This document shows positions 30,401 to 43,339 of a stretch of DNA of 64,000 nt, in pieces. Numbering within the stretch: position 1 is the stretch's first letter; every line of letters begins with the position of its first letter. The translations under genes and the position numbers were made by a program. The notes under the pieces are model-generated. The model had not been told where the DNA came from and searched no databases. It was given only the letters and a program-made list of their open reading frames with translations. Source of the DNA: Prunus persica (taxonomy: Eukaryota; Streptophyta; Magnoliopsida; Rosales; Rosaceae). Location of the stretch: NCBI RefSeq assembly GCF_000346465.2, contig NC_034013.1, forward strand, positions 12,447,373 through 12,511,372, in the 5' to 3' direction.

Positions 30401-31241
30401 ACACAAGCCATCACATTTTTGCAAGACTTCAAGCTTGGTCACTACATGAAAATCCCTCCTAGAACCATGTTCATGGCTCAGGTCACTTCCTATTTTTTTA
30501 GTGCCGCTATTTGTACTGCATTCACAAATCACATAATGTGGTCAATAAATATCGTAAAAATAGTATAATTGTATTTCTCTTCTTAATAATTTCCTTCCAA
30601 TCCCAATATCCTTAACAATAAAATTCACCTGTCAGGTTGTGGGTACCCTTATAGCTGCAATTGTCTACTTGGGCACTGCTTGGTGGCTGATGGAAACCAT
30701 CCCAGACATATGTGAGGACACATCATCAGTGTGGACTTGCCCAGGAGACACAGTGTTCTATGATGCCTCAGTCATATGGGGCTTGATTGGCCCTAGAAGA
30801 ATATTTGGTAACAAGGGCACATATGAGGCAATCAATTGGTTCTTCTTGGGTGGGGCAGTTGCCCCCCTTGTTGTATGGGCAGCTGCTAAGGCCTTCCCAA
30901 AACAAGAGTGGATCAGGCTCATCAACATGCCAGTCCTAATTGGTGCCACAGGGAATATGCCACCTGCAACTGCAGTCAACTACACTTCTTGGATCATTTT
31001 GGGTTTTCTGTCTGGTTTTGTTGTGTATAGGTATAGGCCAGATTGGTGGAGGAGGCACAATTATGTGCTCTCTGGGGCACTTGATGCTGGCCTTGCCTTC
31101 ATGGGGGTGCTTCTGTATTTTAGCTTGGGGTTGGAGGACATTAGCCTTAACTGGTGGGGAAATGACCTTGATGGGTGCCCCTTGGCTACTTGCCCTACGG
31201 CTAAAGGTGTGATTGTTGAAGGCTGCCCTGTTTACACTTGA
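27458..31241 (+). CDS. Oligopeptide transporter (OPT family)
   Basis: Seven exons (27458-27515, 27587-28098, 28239-28336, 29141-29710, 29939-30194, 30299-30481, 30636-31241) join in frame to 760 residues, close to the usual OPT length. It is a polytopic plasma-membrane-type protein with about 14-16 hydrophobic segments after an acidic cytosolic N-terminus. Family marks are the NPG motif ([13 protein letters not shown], exon 2), [17 protein letters not shown], the KIPPR motif ([15 protein letters not shown], exon 6) and the Cys-rich end [23 protein letters not shown] proteins import tetra/pentapeptides, glutathione or metal chelates with protons. The substrate of this one cannot be read from sequence. 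Exon 1 encodes only 19 residues, and its ATG is the first in frame. The donor after exon 6 (GTCACT) is weak but conserved-frame supported. Confidence 0.93.
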
Positions 31242-32317
31242 AGAAATTGTATGTAGTTTTTTCTTTTTTTTCGTTCTTAAAGAATTGCAATAGTTGGATA
31301 GAAAATAGGATGATTTCTTTCCAGTCAACTGTTGGTTTCTTGGTTTGTAATGGGGAAAGCAACGGATTTCATTTGTAATTTGTGCATGGGCAGTACTCAC
31401 GCTTGAATTTGGTCCAACAAAATGTTGGAGAAGTTTCACAAAAACAAAACAAAAAAAGTTGGAGAATCCTACGAGATTGAAAGATGCTACAGAAATCATA
31501 CTGGTGTGATATAGTAAGTTATCTTTTGGTATTTATAATTATCTTTGTGCGTATATGTATCGTTAGAGACTCCTTTAATGATCGTTTATCTCTAATTTTA
31601 ATGTTCGTACCATCAAATAAATTGTGCATGTTAAACAAAATTTACTATATAAATCATCTTATTTGATGGTTAGAAAAAAAATGAATGAGTCTCCTAATTA
31701 GAGGTTTGCAAGTAACACGATCAACCAAAGAGATGCTAATTGATTTTCTAAAAAAATTATGTACCTTCATACATCAAGTAGGGATGAAATGACTTCAGAA
31801 GAAGTAAATCAAAAACTAGTTGGTGAAATGACTTATAACCAACGTCGCAAAAGAAATCTATTCTCTAAATATTTTTTTGATACATATCTAATTTTTTATA
31901 TATAAATATTATGGTATTAAACTATAACAACTATAACATTTAAACAAAATCCAAACTTAATCAACCATACCATTTTATCAACCAAAAAAAAAAAAAAATC
32001 AACCATAACATATTGGCATGAGGAAATTCCCAAATATATATCTAAAATATTTTGAAAAATCATCTAAAAACAAAAAATAAAATAAAGAGGGGAATTGTTT
32101 GCCTATTCCCTCCTGTTCCTATCCTATGCATATATGTTGGTTTGACTGCGAACATTACAAAATCCCTCGCTATTCGTAGAAAGAGGGAGAGAGAGAGAGG
32201 GAAATTGTTTTGCTTGAACGGCTTCAGCTTCAACTTCAGTCGATTTTGTCCACAAAAAAAAAACTTCAGTCGATTTCAGTCACTTACACAGAGAAGAAGC
32301 ACAAGAAACCCATAGCA
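31242..32317. other. OPT 3' flank and MTA promoter/5' UTR
   Basis: No additional gene is seen. The last 150 bp before the MTA start contain a GA-rich run (GAGAGAGAGAGG at about 32188) and a duplicated CTTCAGTCGATTT in the leader. Confidence 0.5.
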
Positions 32318-35300
32318 ATGGAAACCCAATCAGACGGCGAAGCCTCATCCATAGCCACCATCAGAAACAGGAGCCAACAGCTCGAAGCTCGAATGGAGTC
32401 TCAGCGCACCACCCAGCTAGAACTCCTCTCTTATCTCCAAACCCAAGTCGTCCCCGCCATTGTTCCCACCATTGATCTCTCTCTCAAGGTCCTCTCGGCC
32501 TTCAATGGCCGACCTTTCACTCCCACACCTTCTCTCCCGGACCCTAAACCCAACCCCAACAAACTAATTGAACCAATCGAACCCACTCGCCCTTTAACCC
32601 CAGAACCCCAACGCAGTCGCCTCCCTTCTCCTGAACCCAAACCCACAAACCCAATTACCGAAATTCCGAAGCTTTCTCCGAATCGGGCGAATCCGGAGCC
32701 GACTGACCTACCCGAACCCGAGAACTTCAGCCCCATGGATGAGATGGGAAACCCATTGTCTGTGGTTCGGGCTATGGTTGCGGTTTGCTTGCTTGAAAGG
32801 GTGCCCTTTTCGCGGGTTGACTCGTCGGCGATTTTGAGAAAACTTGAGGGCGACCAGAATGCGACTTCGGAGGAGAAGGCGGCGCTGCGAGAGCTCGGAG
32901 GAGAGTCCGGGGCGATATTGGCGGTGGAGATGGCGTTGAGGTCAATGGCGGAAGAGAACGGTGGCGTTGAGTTGGAGGAGTTTGTGGTGAGTGGCAAGTC
33001 GAGAGTTATGGTTTTGGGGATTGACCGGACTCGGCTGATGAAGGAATTGCCTGAAAGCAAGCAGTTTCAGAGTCAAGATTCGAATTTGGTAGATGGGAAT
33101 GGGAATTTGAATCAGAATCAGAGTCAGCAGCAAGTGGTGACTAATGGGGTTGATGGTAATGGTGGAGTGTTTGGAATGGGAGGGCCTGGTTCAAGGCCAA
33201 TGCAGGACATGTGGATGGGACCTAATGATACCCATATGGCCGGTTTGCCGCCTATGTTTCCTGGGAGTGGACCGCCAGGTTCATTGATGGGTCCAAGGGG
33301 TGCTCCTAGTCCTAGAGTAATGGGCATGATGGGAATGTCTAGAGGGATGAGTGGTGTTCCTCCAATGCATAGAGCTGGTAGTTTGGGGCCAAATGCAACA
33401 ATGGATAGCCCCAATTCGATGTCTCATAAGCCTAGGAGTGAAGAGGAGGAAATGAAGGATCTTGAGGCATTGTTGAATAAGAAGACTTTTAAGGAGTTAC
33501 AAAAATCAAAAACTGGTGAGGAGCTTTTGGACCTGATTCACCGGCCAACTGCCAAGGAGACTGCTGTGGCTGCCAAGGTTTGTCAGATGTCAATACTTTT
33601 AATTGTATTGTTCTTAATAGACTCATTTAACTGGTTCTTTGCATAACCTGTAAAGCTTTTTTTTTTTTGGCGTCAATAACCTGGAAAGCTGGTATATGTA
33701 AAAAATATTTCCTGTCTGCTATTTAAGCTATAAATAGGCTTAAGATCACAAATGGTCATGTGTTTTACTCTATATGTCGAAGGTTTATAGATAATTTCTT
33801 CGGCTTTAGTTTTGTTAATAATACCCTTGTGGTCTACTCCGTTACCAATTTTTAGTAAATCTCTACTTTCCATGAATGTGTGTTATTAACAAAATTGGAG
33901 ATTTGAGTAAACTTGGTAACCAGCGTAGACCACATGACTTACCTTCCACTCAACTTGTCTCCAAAGAGACTCGCAACATGTACTGTAAACCACATGGATC
34001 CTTTGTGAGGAGTGAAATGGGTGGAAAATGACCATAATGCTCCTGCACCTGATGTGCATGTGGATGACCAGTTACAAAAATTGACGGAATTAAGAGATGT
34101 AACTAAAACTGGTAACAGATGTAGACCACAAGAGTTAGTATTAACAATACTAAACAACATGACTTGTCATATAGAGTATGTGTGACAGTAATGCCACAAC
34201 CACATGGTCTTACTAATCAAGCCCTGAAATTGTAACACGTGGTGGCGACAGGTTTATTACTAAATACACACATGCTAAAACACGGGTGGATTGGTAACAC
34301 TGCGTAACACTGAAAAATTACTTGGAACCGCAAGGACCATTTATGCTTTTAGACTTTATAAGTATTGATGTGATATTTTCAAATTTTGTGTTATCTTCTC
34401 TGCTTATTGATTAAGAGCACCAAAGCAATGATTTTGGGTTCTGTAATCAATGAGTAGGAGGCTTGTGGTGAACATTTTATTTTGCTTACAGTTTGTTCTT
34501 TATGTTATAACTGGGACTCAATTATTCGATGGACTCATTGCTTGGGCATAAGAAATGCTAAAACTGGGGTTGGCTGCATCAGCAGGAAAGTCTTAAGTCA
34601 ATTGATGTCTTTTTTTGTTTCAGTTCAAGACTAAAGGTGGTTCACAATTGAAGGAATACTGCACATCCCTAACAAAAGAGGACTGCCGGCGCCAGTCTAA
34701 TTCCTTACTTGCATGTGAGAAGGTCGGTAAGAAATATAGTCTATTGACTGTTCTTACGAGTGCAAAACATGCCTTTGATCATGACTTCTTAAGTCTTGAA
34801 ATTAATAGTGATCAGAATGCTGCCTCTTGCTTATTATTTTGTTCGATGTTGTACAATTTCAATTCATAGCATGCGTCTAGTTTAAGTTCTATGTTTTGCA
34901 CTGGGGTCTTTTAACTACCTAATAATGTGCTGAAACGATCTTGCTACAAAGTGTAACCAAAATGATTGAGCTCTGATTTAATGTTGCCTTGTAGCATCCA
35001 ACTTTAGAGGATTGCATCATTGGATTTAGTTTTGCCTGTTTCCGAAATTGAAATTTATGTGCACACTGGCTATTTCAGTTCTATTAACTATAATTTGTGA
35101 ACTTATTCAAAGTTGTTTTGAGATGTTCTACATTTCCTTTTGCTGATTGTATTTCTAGTTTTTATTCTAAAATCACTGCAAATAACTTTAATCTTAGTAC
35201 TTAGACCTATTGTGCTTTTTACACATTGTATTTTATTTTCTCCTTTCAGGTTCATTTTAGGCGAATAATTGCTCCACATACCGATGTCAATTTAGGAGAC

Positions 35301-37275
35301 TGCTCTTTTCTGGATACTTGTCGTCACATGAAGGTAAAGTTTACCTTCTTTACTTGAGTGATGAATTAATTATATGTTAGTGACTATTTTTCATAAAGTA
35401 ACACATTGTTGTCTCCATTGTTAGACATGCAAGTATGTACACTATGAGCTTGATCCAACACCAGATGTGTCTCACATGATGATGGGGGCTCCAGCTCTCA
35501 ATCCCCATAAACCATTGAAGCCTCAGCGTGCTGAATATTGTTCTGAGGTTGAACTTGGTCAACCACAATGGATTAACTGTGATATCCGCAACTTTAGAAT
35601 GGACATTCTAGGGCAATTTGGAGTAATAATGGCAGATCCACCGTGGGACATTCATATGGAATTGCCCTATGGGACAATGGCTGATGATGAAATGCGCAAT
35701 CTTAATGTTCCCGCATTGCAGACAGATGGTCTGATTTTCCTTTGGGTCACTGGGCGTGCAATGGAGCTTGGGCGTGAATGGTATGTGTATACTTTGACCA
35801 TCTGTCAACTGCTGCATCAAATGTATAAGTTGACCATAGATGCTTAAATTGGATCTGCTTATTATTTGGCTTTCACTCACAGAAATATCACTATTCTTCT
35901 TGCAGTTTGGAACTTTGGGGATACAAGCGTATCGAGGAGCTAATTTGGGTAAAGACTAATCAACTTCAACGAATAATTAGAACAGGGCGGACTGGCCACT
36001 GGCTTAATCATAGCAAGGAGCATTGCCTTGTTGGAATAAAAGGGGAACCATTAGTAAATAGAAATATTGATACTGATGTCATTGTTGCCGAGGTTAGAGA
36101 GACAAGCCGTAAGCCAGATGAGGTTAGTGGAATATGCTTCTTATAATTGTGCAGTGAAATATCTATGCAAAATATAGTTCTTTATAATGAGCTTACAGGA
36201 TGAACTATATTATAATTGTACTCTTTCCCTTACAATTTAAGAGGTGGTGATCTAGAAGTTATTGCCTTCTACCACATAATGTTATAATAATTATTGTCTC
36301 TGTTGTATTTGTATTTGTTTAGTTTTGTTAAAATTTGGCTAAATATACATGCATTCCTGCAGATGTACCCTTTGCTGGAGAGGATAAGTCCAAGGACTAG
36401 AAAGCTGGAACTGTTTGCTCGCATGCACAATACTCATGCAGGGTATGCTTTCTTGACTAACGGCTGTAATTGTTAAATGAAATTCCTTCTTTATTGTTGA
36501 TCAACAATATCAACAATGTTGTATGTTGTGATTTTTGGCATAAATTGATAACGAAACCGGTGACAATCTGAATCTAGCATGGTCTTGGGTTTTCCGTAGG
36601 TTAAAATTTCTTGGATAGTGCAAGTAAGCAAAGTTCAGTATCATGCAAATGTGGGTAATAACCCTTTCCCATATTTATAAGGCCCATTGTTTTTTCCTTT
36701 TTTTCCTTTTTCATTCGGCTTTTATTGTTTTTGGGGGTTTTCTTAGAACCAAAGGTAATTGTGAAGGGTTAAATTGGAAGTGCAACTCTTAAGTAAGAAA
36801 AGTTGAGTATCATGCTAATAAGGTAGATAGCCATTTTAACCCTTTCCCGTCCTAAAAAGCCTTTACCATCGTTTATTCTCCACACACAAAAAAAGCCTTT
36901 ACCATAGTCTATTCTCTCCTGTTGTCTGTGGGTGTGGGGCCTTTACTTGAAAATCAAGCTTTTATGTTTTATTCGGAACTGTTTTGTATCAGGTGGATGT
37001 CACTCGGTAATCAACTGAGTGGTGTAAGATTGGTTGATGAAGGCCTGCGAGCACGATTTAAGGCTGCTTATCCGGATGTGGAGGTGCAGCCTGCTTCCCC
37101 ACCCAGGCCCTCTGCTATGGAGGTAGACTCTAATGCTGCCCAAATGCGAAATCCATTTTCAGTAACAGAACCAAAGTCTACGGCCACACAATTTGCAGAG
37201 CCTGCAGTTCCAGATGCACCCTTTGCTGCTTCCGAAGTGAAGCCAACACCAGTTGACATTGACATGGTCGGTTGA
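32318..37275 (+). CDS. MTA: mRNA N6-adenosine methyltransferase MTA (METTL3 homologue)
   Basis: Seven exons (32318-33577, 34624-34722, 35250-35333, 35425-35780, 35906-36122, 36363-36442, 36993-37275) give 792 residues. The first half is a Pro-rich, low-complexity region followed by an alpha-helical segment ([19 protein letters not shown]) and a Gly/Met/Asn-rich stretch. The CCCH-type zinc-finger region ([13 protein letters not shown].., [13 protein letters not shown]) precedes the MT-A70 methyltransferase domain. That domain has the catalytic DPPW ([17 protein letters not shown]), the [19 protein letters not shown] loop and the SAM-binding LGNQLSG near the C-terminus. It methylates adenosines in pre-mRNA in the nucleus with MTB, FIP37 and VIR. 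It is longer than Arabidopsis MTA mainly in the N-terminal half. Intron 1 is large and holds an inverted-repeat insertion. Confidence 0.95.
33750..34205. mobile_element. Inverted-repeat (MITE-like) insertion in MTA intron 1
   Basis: About 33752-33865 and the reverse complement of about 34085-34205 share GGTCATGTG, ACTCTATATG, TTGTTAATA, CTTGTGGTCTAC and GTTACCA in the same order. This gives arms of about 110-120 bp around a 220-bp core. The core contains further partial copies (AACCAGCGTAGACCACATGA). Exact ends and target duplication were not resolved. Confidence 0.5.
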
Positions 37276-38144
37276 GTAAGTATTAGATCCATCACACGTA
37301 CTCGTCCAAAACAGCGTCCCCTGTCTCGTCCATCCGTACCGAGATGTTGAGATGAAATCCTGCCCAGCCCTCATCAATTTTGTCAAATGTGTTATAACTC
37401 TGTCAAATGTGTTCCAACTCTGTCAAATGTGTCTACCTCCATGTACTTTTAAGATGAGAAAAAAGCTCAAGTGCTGTTATGAGGCCTTGATAGGCTGTGT
37501 ACCATATATAGTAGAGCGTGCAATATTTTACGGTTACTGTGGTTATGAACTTGCTGCTCTTAATCCTTGTGGTGGCAGAGTTACATTCTCTTATTATACA
37601 AGCATTTTCTTTCATACTTTTGGTTCATCTCTTCTTTCTTTTTCTTTTTTCATATCTTATTATGATGCTACATTTAATTGGTGACCCACATGGATGAGAC
37701 ATTGTCGTGGGCAACATGTACATCCAGCTGTATGCTTAATAATTGTATAATCTATACAACTACAACTTCTCACCGCCACAATCACCGGGCACTGTTCTGT
37801 CAGGATGTCCTTGTACTTTGACATGGAAACCCATGTTATCTTATCTTCTCTTCTTTTGATAGCAAAAAAAGGAATTTTAAAATAAAAAGTAACTTTGTAA
37901 CTTTCTCTTTTAGGTTAAAATGATCCTTTCACTGCCCCCCGAAACTCAAGGGATTCACCAAAAGAAAGTAAGAAAAGCAATGCTAAATCACATATGAACA
38001 TGATATGCTTCATTATTCTATTGGATTTCCAAAAAGAATTACAATACCAAAAATTCCATATATTAACCAATATGCCAATGTTTAAAGAACCATGCATGAG
38101 AAGAAGAAGAAAAAAGAATCCAATAACAGCCATGTTGAAGCTGT
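37276..38144. other. MTA 3' UTR and convergent spacer
   Basis: It contains a triplicated short motif (TCTGTCAAATGTG.., TTTGTCAAATGTG) at about 37379-37430 in the presumed MTA 3' UTR. The rest is AT-rich 3' flank shared with the convergent phytocyanin gene. No gene is seen. Confidence 0.5.
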
Positions 38145-38822
38145 TCACAGATTGCCACTGAGCAGTGAACATACCACAAATCCAATCACAGCCACCATGA
38201 GAACTGGGAAACTTTGTGATGGTGCAGAAGAAGGGGGTGCTGGGATTGTGCCAAAAACTGTGGGGTAAGAAGGTGCAGAATCAGGCAATGCACTAGGGCC
38301 ATAGGAGGGAGAGTAGGCAGAGCCATTGCCAAAAGAAATATGGAGCTTCTGGTTATTCTGGCAACGACCCGGTTCACCGCTGGTGAAGTAAAAGTCCCCC
38401 AATGAAGTAAAATTGAACAGAGAGTTGCCATTGTTCATGTACAAGATTGGATCTTTGAGGTTGCAGCTGGTGTAGGCTTGTGCTGTGACTTGAACCACTG
38501 AATCTTGGCTTGGTGGGTACAAAAACACTGCATTACACAGGAAAAAAGAAACCAATTTTTTTCTTCAGTGGTTTTGAAATGAGAAAACAGAAAGAATAAT
38601 ATTGAAAGAAAGAAACAGAAAACTCTTACAGAGAGAATCTCCCATCTTGAATTCATGGGTTTTTGACCATTTGGTGTAGACTTGTGGATTTGTTGAAGTG
38701 GGTATGCCCCAAGCATCTAGATCTCCAACTTTGTACTGGTAGCAAAGCACTTTGGATTGTATTAGCATAAGGACTTGCAAAACCAGTAAGAGCTGAAACC
38801 TTGGACTTCTAAGATTGACCAT
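38145..38822 (-). CDS. Early nodulin-like protein (phytocyanin family, GPI-anchored type)
   Basis: Two exons (38822-38630, 38527-38145) give 191 residues, with the intron at the usual phytocyanin position (inside GDSLLFLYPPSQDSV). The order is: hydrophobic signal peptide (about 1-28, LLLVLQVLMLIQSKVLC), plastocyanin-like domain (YKVGDLDAWGIP, WSKTHEFKMGDSL, CNLKDPILYMNNG, FYFTSGEPGRCQNNQKLHI), Pro/Ser/Ala-rich arabinogalactan-like spacer, and a hydrophobic C-terminal tail (VLMVAVIGFVVCSLL) suited to GPI anchoring. The copper-ligand His and Cys set is not complete (FTSGEPGRCQNNQK lacks the usual His), so it is an early-nodulin-like rather than a copper-binding phytocyanin. It is predicted at the outer face of the plasma membrane. 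Confidence 0.92.
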
Positions 38823-39059
38823 CTCTAACTCCTCTCTCTCACTTCAAACTTTCTCTTTCTCAAATGTAGGAGTGAGTTGAGAGAATCAGTGGATGGGCAA
38901 ATCTTATTGGCTCGAGGGTGTCTGCACTACATACGGACAACCTGAAGACAAAATTACCAAATGCCCCCTCGTTTTGAGCGTGATTGGTACATCTTTTTAG
39001 ATGGTCAAAGACTCAATATCAAACCAGCTGTGTCAAAACCGGTTAAACATCAAAAGAAT

Positions 39060-39179
39060 AATATAAGGATGGTGGAGTTCTCTGTGGGGAATATAAGGAT
39101 GGTGGAGTTCTCTGTGGGGAATATAAGGATGGTGGAGTTCTCTGTGGGGAATATAAGGATGGTGGAGTTCTCTGTGGGG
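39060..39179 (+). repeat. Minisatellite, 4 perfect copies of a 30-bp unit
   Basis: The unit AATATAAGGATGGTGGAGTT plus CTCTGTGGGG occurs four times in a row without a visible mismatch, giving NIRMVEFSVG repeats in one frame. An open frame of 112 codons spans it (38961-39299). It has no recognisable domain or start context, so I treat it as non-coding. Confidence 0.9.
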
Positions 39180-40392
39180 AGACTTGGTTTGTTCCTGCTA
39201 AGTGGTAAACAATACATGGATAGGTACAAGTTACAAGTAACTACAGAGATGGGCTTTGCTGAAAGGGTTGATTTGGAAAACCAATCACATGGCCAATAAT
39301 TGCACATGCGCAAGTTGCATGTTCATGATTCGTGCATGAATTTAACTTAAACTGGGTAAGTTGAACAACTATGTTAGCATAAGTCGTTTAGTATAGTTCT
39401 TAAAAATCCATTAAAGGATGAGCCACTAATGTTGAAGTGCTCATAAGTTGAAAGGTTGAAAAAGAAGAGTGGGGTCGGAGAAATTTTTTTTGGAATATGA
39501 TTAGGAAGATGAATTGAGTTAGTTATTGGCTAATCATGTGGAGAAACATGAAAGAACATGAAAGCCTGTCTCCTTTTCACATGGTTTGTCGTCCGGAATT
39601 CAGTCAGAGGACACTCATGGGTAACAGCTACTCGGGGGTTGTCTAAGGTTATGTTTTATAAAAAGAAAATAAAACATCCATACAATAATTGAACAAAGAA
39701 TTACACTCTCATTAATTAACTTTTAATTCTATCTTCCGTCTCCGATGACACCGGTGAGCACCCGTGAGCGTGAGTTTTCCCCCCTCCCCTACCCCTACCC
39801 ACTTTTGGCAAAAACTTGTATCTTCTGCCTCCAATTAGGAAAACGTTAAACATTCTTTTTATGCCTTTGTGCACTTCAGATTTACAAAAAATTCAAGACT
39901 ACAAATTTCAAATTAGAAATGTATACCAAATTGATATTACACTTCCAAGGTGCTGCCTCTAAGTACGTCCCATAGAAACAAAACAAAAATGAGAAGTTGA
40001 AGGGAAAAAAGAACGAGAACAAAATGGCCAAGAGGAAGAAAAAAAAAACACACCATTTATAAGTGACTGAAGCATCCTTACTTTTTCTAACATCAACCAT
40101 ATGACAACCATATGACAAAATATAGCTGATGCAAGAATGGGTCTACAGTGATTGGAAAATACATGAACTACATATAGCAACTAGACTCGTTAGTTAAGTC
40201 ATTTCTTTGTGTTATAGCCACCAGTTGATTGCCCCTGAAACTCCTTCATGCATGTTTGAAGTTGGCGTCAATCAGAGACAGCAAACAGAAAACCAAGATG
40301 CAGCTCGAACGTTCACATTAGAATAGGTGGCTTGTTTCAAACATCAAAAAATTTCCAGGTGTCTTTTCTTTTATTGTTATATTCATCATCAA
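39180..40392. other. Intergenic, nothing recognised
   Basis: AT-rich sequence between the upstream flank of the phytocyanin gene and the 3' end of the molybdate transporter gene. No domain-bearing ORF, RNA gene or clear element was seen. Confidence 0.5.
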
Positions 40393-43339
40393 TTAGTCAT
40401 TTAATGGCTCTGCTTCTGTGTCCCTCTCATGTGTTGTCCATTCTTCTGGTTCTACGATGAAACATAACATATTCATTATTAATCATCACCACAGGAAACC
40501 AACAAGAAAAAAGGGTGGAATGTAACTGTGATAGTATAACATACAGTCAAAATATATCAATTAATTAGAAAGACGCAAGGACTACAGCAGAACTTACTTG
40601 ATTTCGGGCCATCAGCAATCACCATAAGCCGCCTCTGCAATACAGCAGCCACAGAGAGGAAAATCGAGCACATACCAAACATGATGGTGATGGGAAATGC
40701 ATCAACCTTCGAAAAGGAAACAAACCAAATCATTATTTACAGAAAAATGTACAATCATATTTGTATTTCTATGAGAAAGAAACTATTTGAGGATACCCTC
40801 ACAGTTTTGTTTTTTGTCAAAAGCATGTACTGGTAGGCAGAGCCTCAAACGATCATGAGTAAATGAAACCTAATCACTCACATTGTACAGCACAACGCAC
40901 ACAAAGATGTTGAGAGGAATGCGGAAAAAGTTCATGATGGTGCTTCTTGCCTCCTCTGGGATGTATTGGGACCTCATTTTCATGATGGATGGCCAGAATA
41001 TGCCCACACAGGCCTCAAATATGCAGAAGCCAATGAGCTGAGTATACCCTGATAATGACATGCTCCCACCTTTCACATTGGAAGGTGCAATGAATAACTG
41101 TACAAATTCATAGACATGTTGATAACCATGGTTTAAAAGCAATTCAAATTCATAAATTTGAAGAAGATTGATATATTAAAATTCTTGACATACAGTTGTC
41201 ACAATGGGAAGCAGAAGCGAAGCCGCAGAGACTACAAATACAATCTGCATATAGCTCTCGACTTTGGGGGATGAAGCTGCCATCAGCCGAGATGCTAAAG
41301 AGCTTCCCAACATTGAGGCTAGCATGAATGTTGCAAAAATGAAACCATGTGGAATCTCCTCATCATTTGGGCTCAAAGCAGGAGTCCAGAGGAACACAAA
41401 GGTATACATTGAGCCTTCAAATAGGGACTGTATGGCACCAAGCAAAGCAATCTTCTCATCTGCTCCCCCATGGAAAATAATAGAAGAAGAATTTGTGAGA
41501 AATGCAAGAGAATAAGGTTAGAGTCATATGAATGTCAGCCCACCTTTATTTAAATTCTTATATTATCTAATTGGAGAAGTTTTTTTTATGGACTTAACCA
41601 TTAATGAAAAAAAGATGATGGAAAGAGAATAAGGTCAGGGATTCACCGGAAGCAATGGCTACAGCAGCACCCCTGAACTGGGTGATCAAGTTCTTGTTTT
41701 CTGAAGAGTCTCCATAATTTTCACCCCATGATGCCAATATAATTGCCATGCCAATTGCCAAAAAGCATGCAGCAGCATCAAATGGAGCAACTGGGCCAAA
41801 TCCCAAAGTATCTACCAGAAGATTCCCAAGTAGCCCAGCTACTATGGCAACTAGACCATTGCCAAGAAAAATAGCCTTAGAGAATGTTAATGAAAGCCAC
41901 TGCTGCTCAAAGCCCCTCTGCAAAAATTAGGGGACACAAACAGTTAAAGAGCAATTGCATATGTGAAATAATATTGAATTCTAAAATCCCTTGCGTGATA
42001 AAACATGGAGAAAGCAATTCAACTGAATGGAATTTAATTTATGACACAATAACTAAATTAACAAAAATATGACCTGAGCCCTTTGGACGCAATAATTGAC
42101 TGGTTCCAATTTCTACCTTCTACGACGTGCAGAAATATAAACAGTAATATGAGTAGGCCTTCCATACCATCAAAAGAAGGATAAATTGATCCACAGCTTT
42201 TGTAAGACTAACTATAAATTAGAACCTGTCAAGAAAATGAATTCCAGAACTGCAATTAATTAGCAGACCAATCACTGCACCTTATTGTGTTCTGCAACAA
42301 GCCAAGACTCAAAAGCTGAAAAAAGTAGAGATGTGGCAATGCCTCCCAATATGCGTCCCAACAGTAAAACCTTGTAGTCAGGAAAATGTTTGGTGAAGCA
42401 GCTTAGAATGTAAGTGATGCAGTACGTAATACACGCCCTCTTCCGACCCCTGAAATTGGTGTATCATTATTGAGAATCAATAATATGATCAAGTTTAAGG
42501 AAACACAACAACTAATCAACATGAAACCTTACTGTTTGTCAGCTAGAGATCCCACAACTGTCCCAAACAACATGGATGACCCAAACCCAGCAATAAAAAG
42601 CTGTCCAATATCCCCCTTGCTGAACCCATACTGGCTGTAGAGGTAGTACACATATGGACCCTGCAACCAATCCCCGGCTATAGCCACAACCAATTTAATC
42701 AGATCCAGAATGATAAAACATTTCAAGGATGATTCATAACGAAAAGCAACAATCTACTTCAATTCCAAGCAGTTTTCAAATAACATAATACTCTTGACCT
42801 TAAATATTTATATTACCATCCATAACCAATGCAATCAAGTGTAGCACTACAATCAAAAGACTCAGACACCATAGCAAAGAGCAGTACATCAATTACAGCA
42901 CTGATACCATCAACCAACGTAAACAGATAAGGGAGAAGCAACAAGAAATCATTAGAAGGGGTTATAATGACTGGAATATAACTAGATCAATAATCTTGAA
43001 CAAACAACATGCTTGCTCATTACATAAAATTGCCAATCCAAGAAACTGTATATAGTTGAATCTCTAATTTTAGTCCAATTCGATCTGAATATCCAAATCC
43101 AAAAGAAGAGCGACATTGCAGTACATACAGCACAGAATAAAGAAAACCCAGATGAGAAATGAGAAAGAAATGACAGATCTAAGCTTACCCATCATGAGAG
43201 AGTAGATGAGGAGGTAGTTGTTCTTGAAATCATTGAAAACAGAGGAAGTATGAATGCGATCTTTGTTGTTCTTGCTCAGCTCCAAAGCTGCCACAACCGC
43301 AGAGAGAGCCCCAAACAGAAGGAAGTAGAAGAACTCCAT
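40393..43339 (-). CDS. Molybdate-anion transporter (MOT2/MFSD5-type, major facilitator superfamily)
   Basis: Eight exons on the minus strand (43339-43189, 42677-42533, 42449-42281, 41917-41647, 41459-41194, 41097-40882, 40706-40598, 40451-40393) join in frame to 461 residues. About 12 hydrophobic helices are seen. Family marks are MEFFYFLLFG at the start, GDWLQGPYVYYLYSQYGFS, GRILGGIATSLLFSAFESWLV, RGFEQQWLSLTFSKA, SLFEGSMYTFVFLWTP and FRIPLNIFVC. This is the plant counterpart of Chlamydomonas MOT2 and human MFSD5, involved in high-affinity molybdate uptake by homology. The C-terminus is short, acidic and cytosolic. Exon 2's acceptor was placed at TATAG|CCGGGG because it restores the conserved AGDWLQGP. 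Confidence 0.93.

Noticed and set aside
30936..31499. 187-codon minus-strand frame
   Set aside because: Antisense to the last exon of the oligopeptide transporter, with no family signature.
32431..33060. 209-codon minus-strand frame
   Set aside because: Antisense to MTA exon 1. Its Gly/Ser bias mirrors the Pro-rich coding strand.
38961..39299. 112-codon frame containing four NIRMVEFSVG repeats
   Set aside because: The frame is kept open by a 30-bp minisatellite. There is no domain, and no splice or start context supports a gene.
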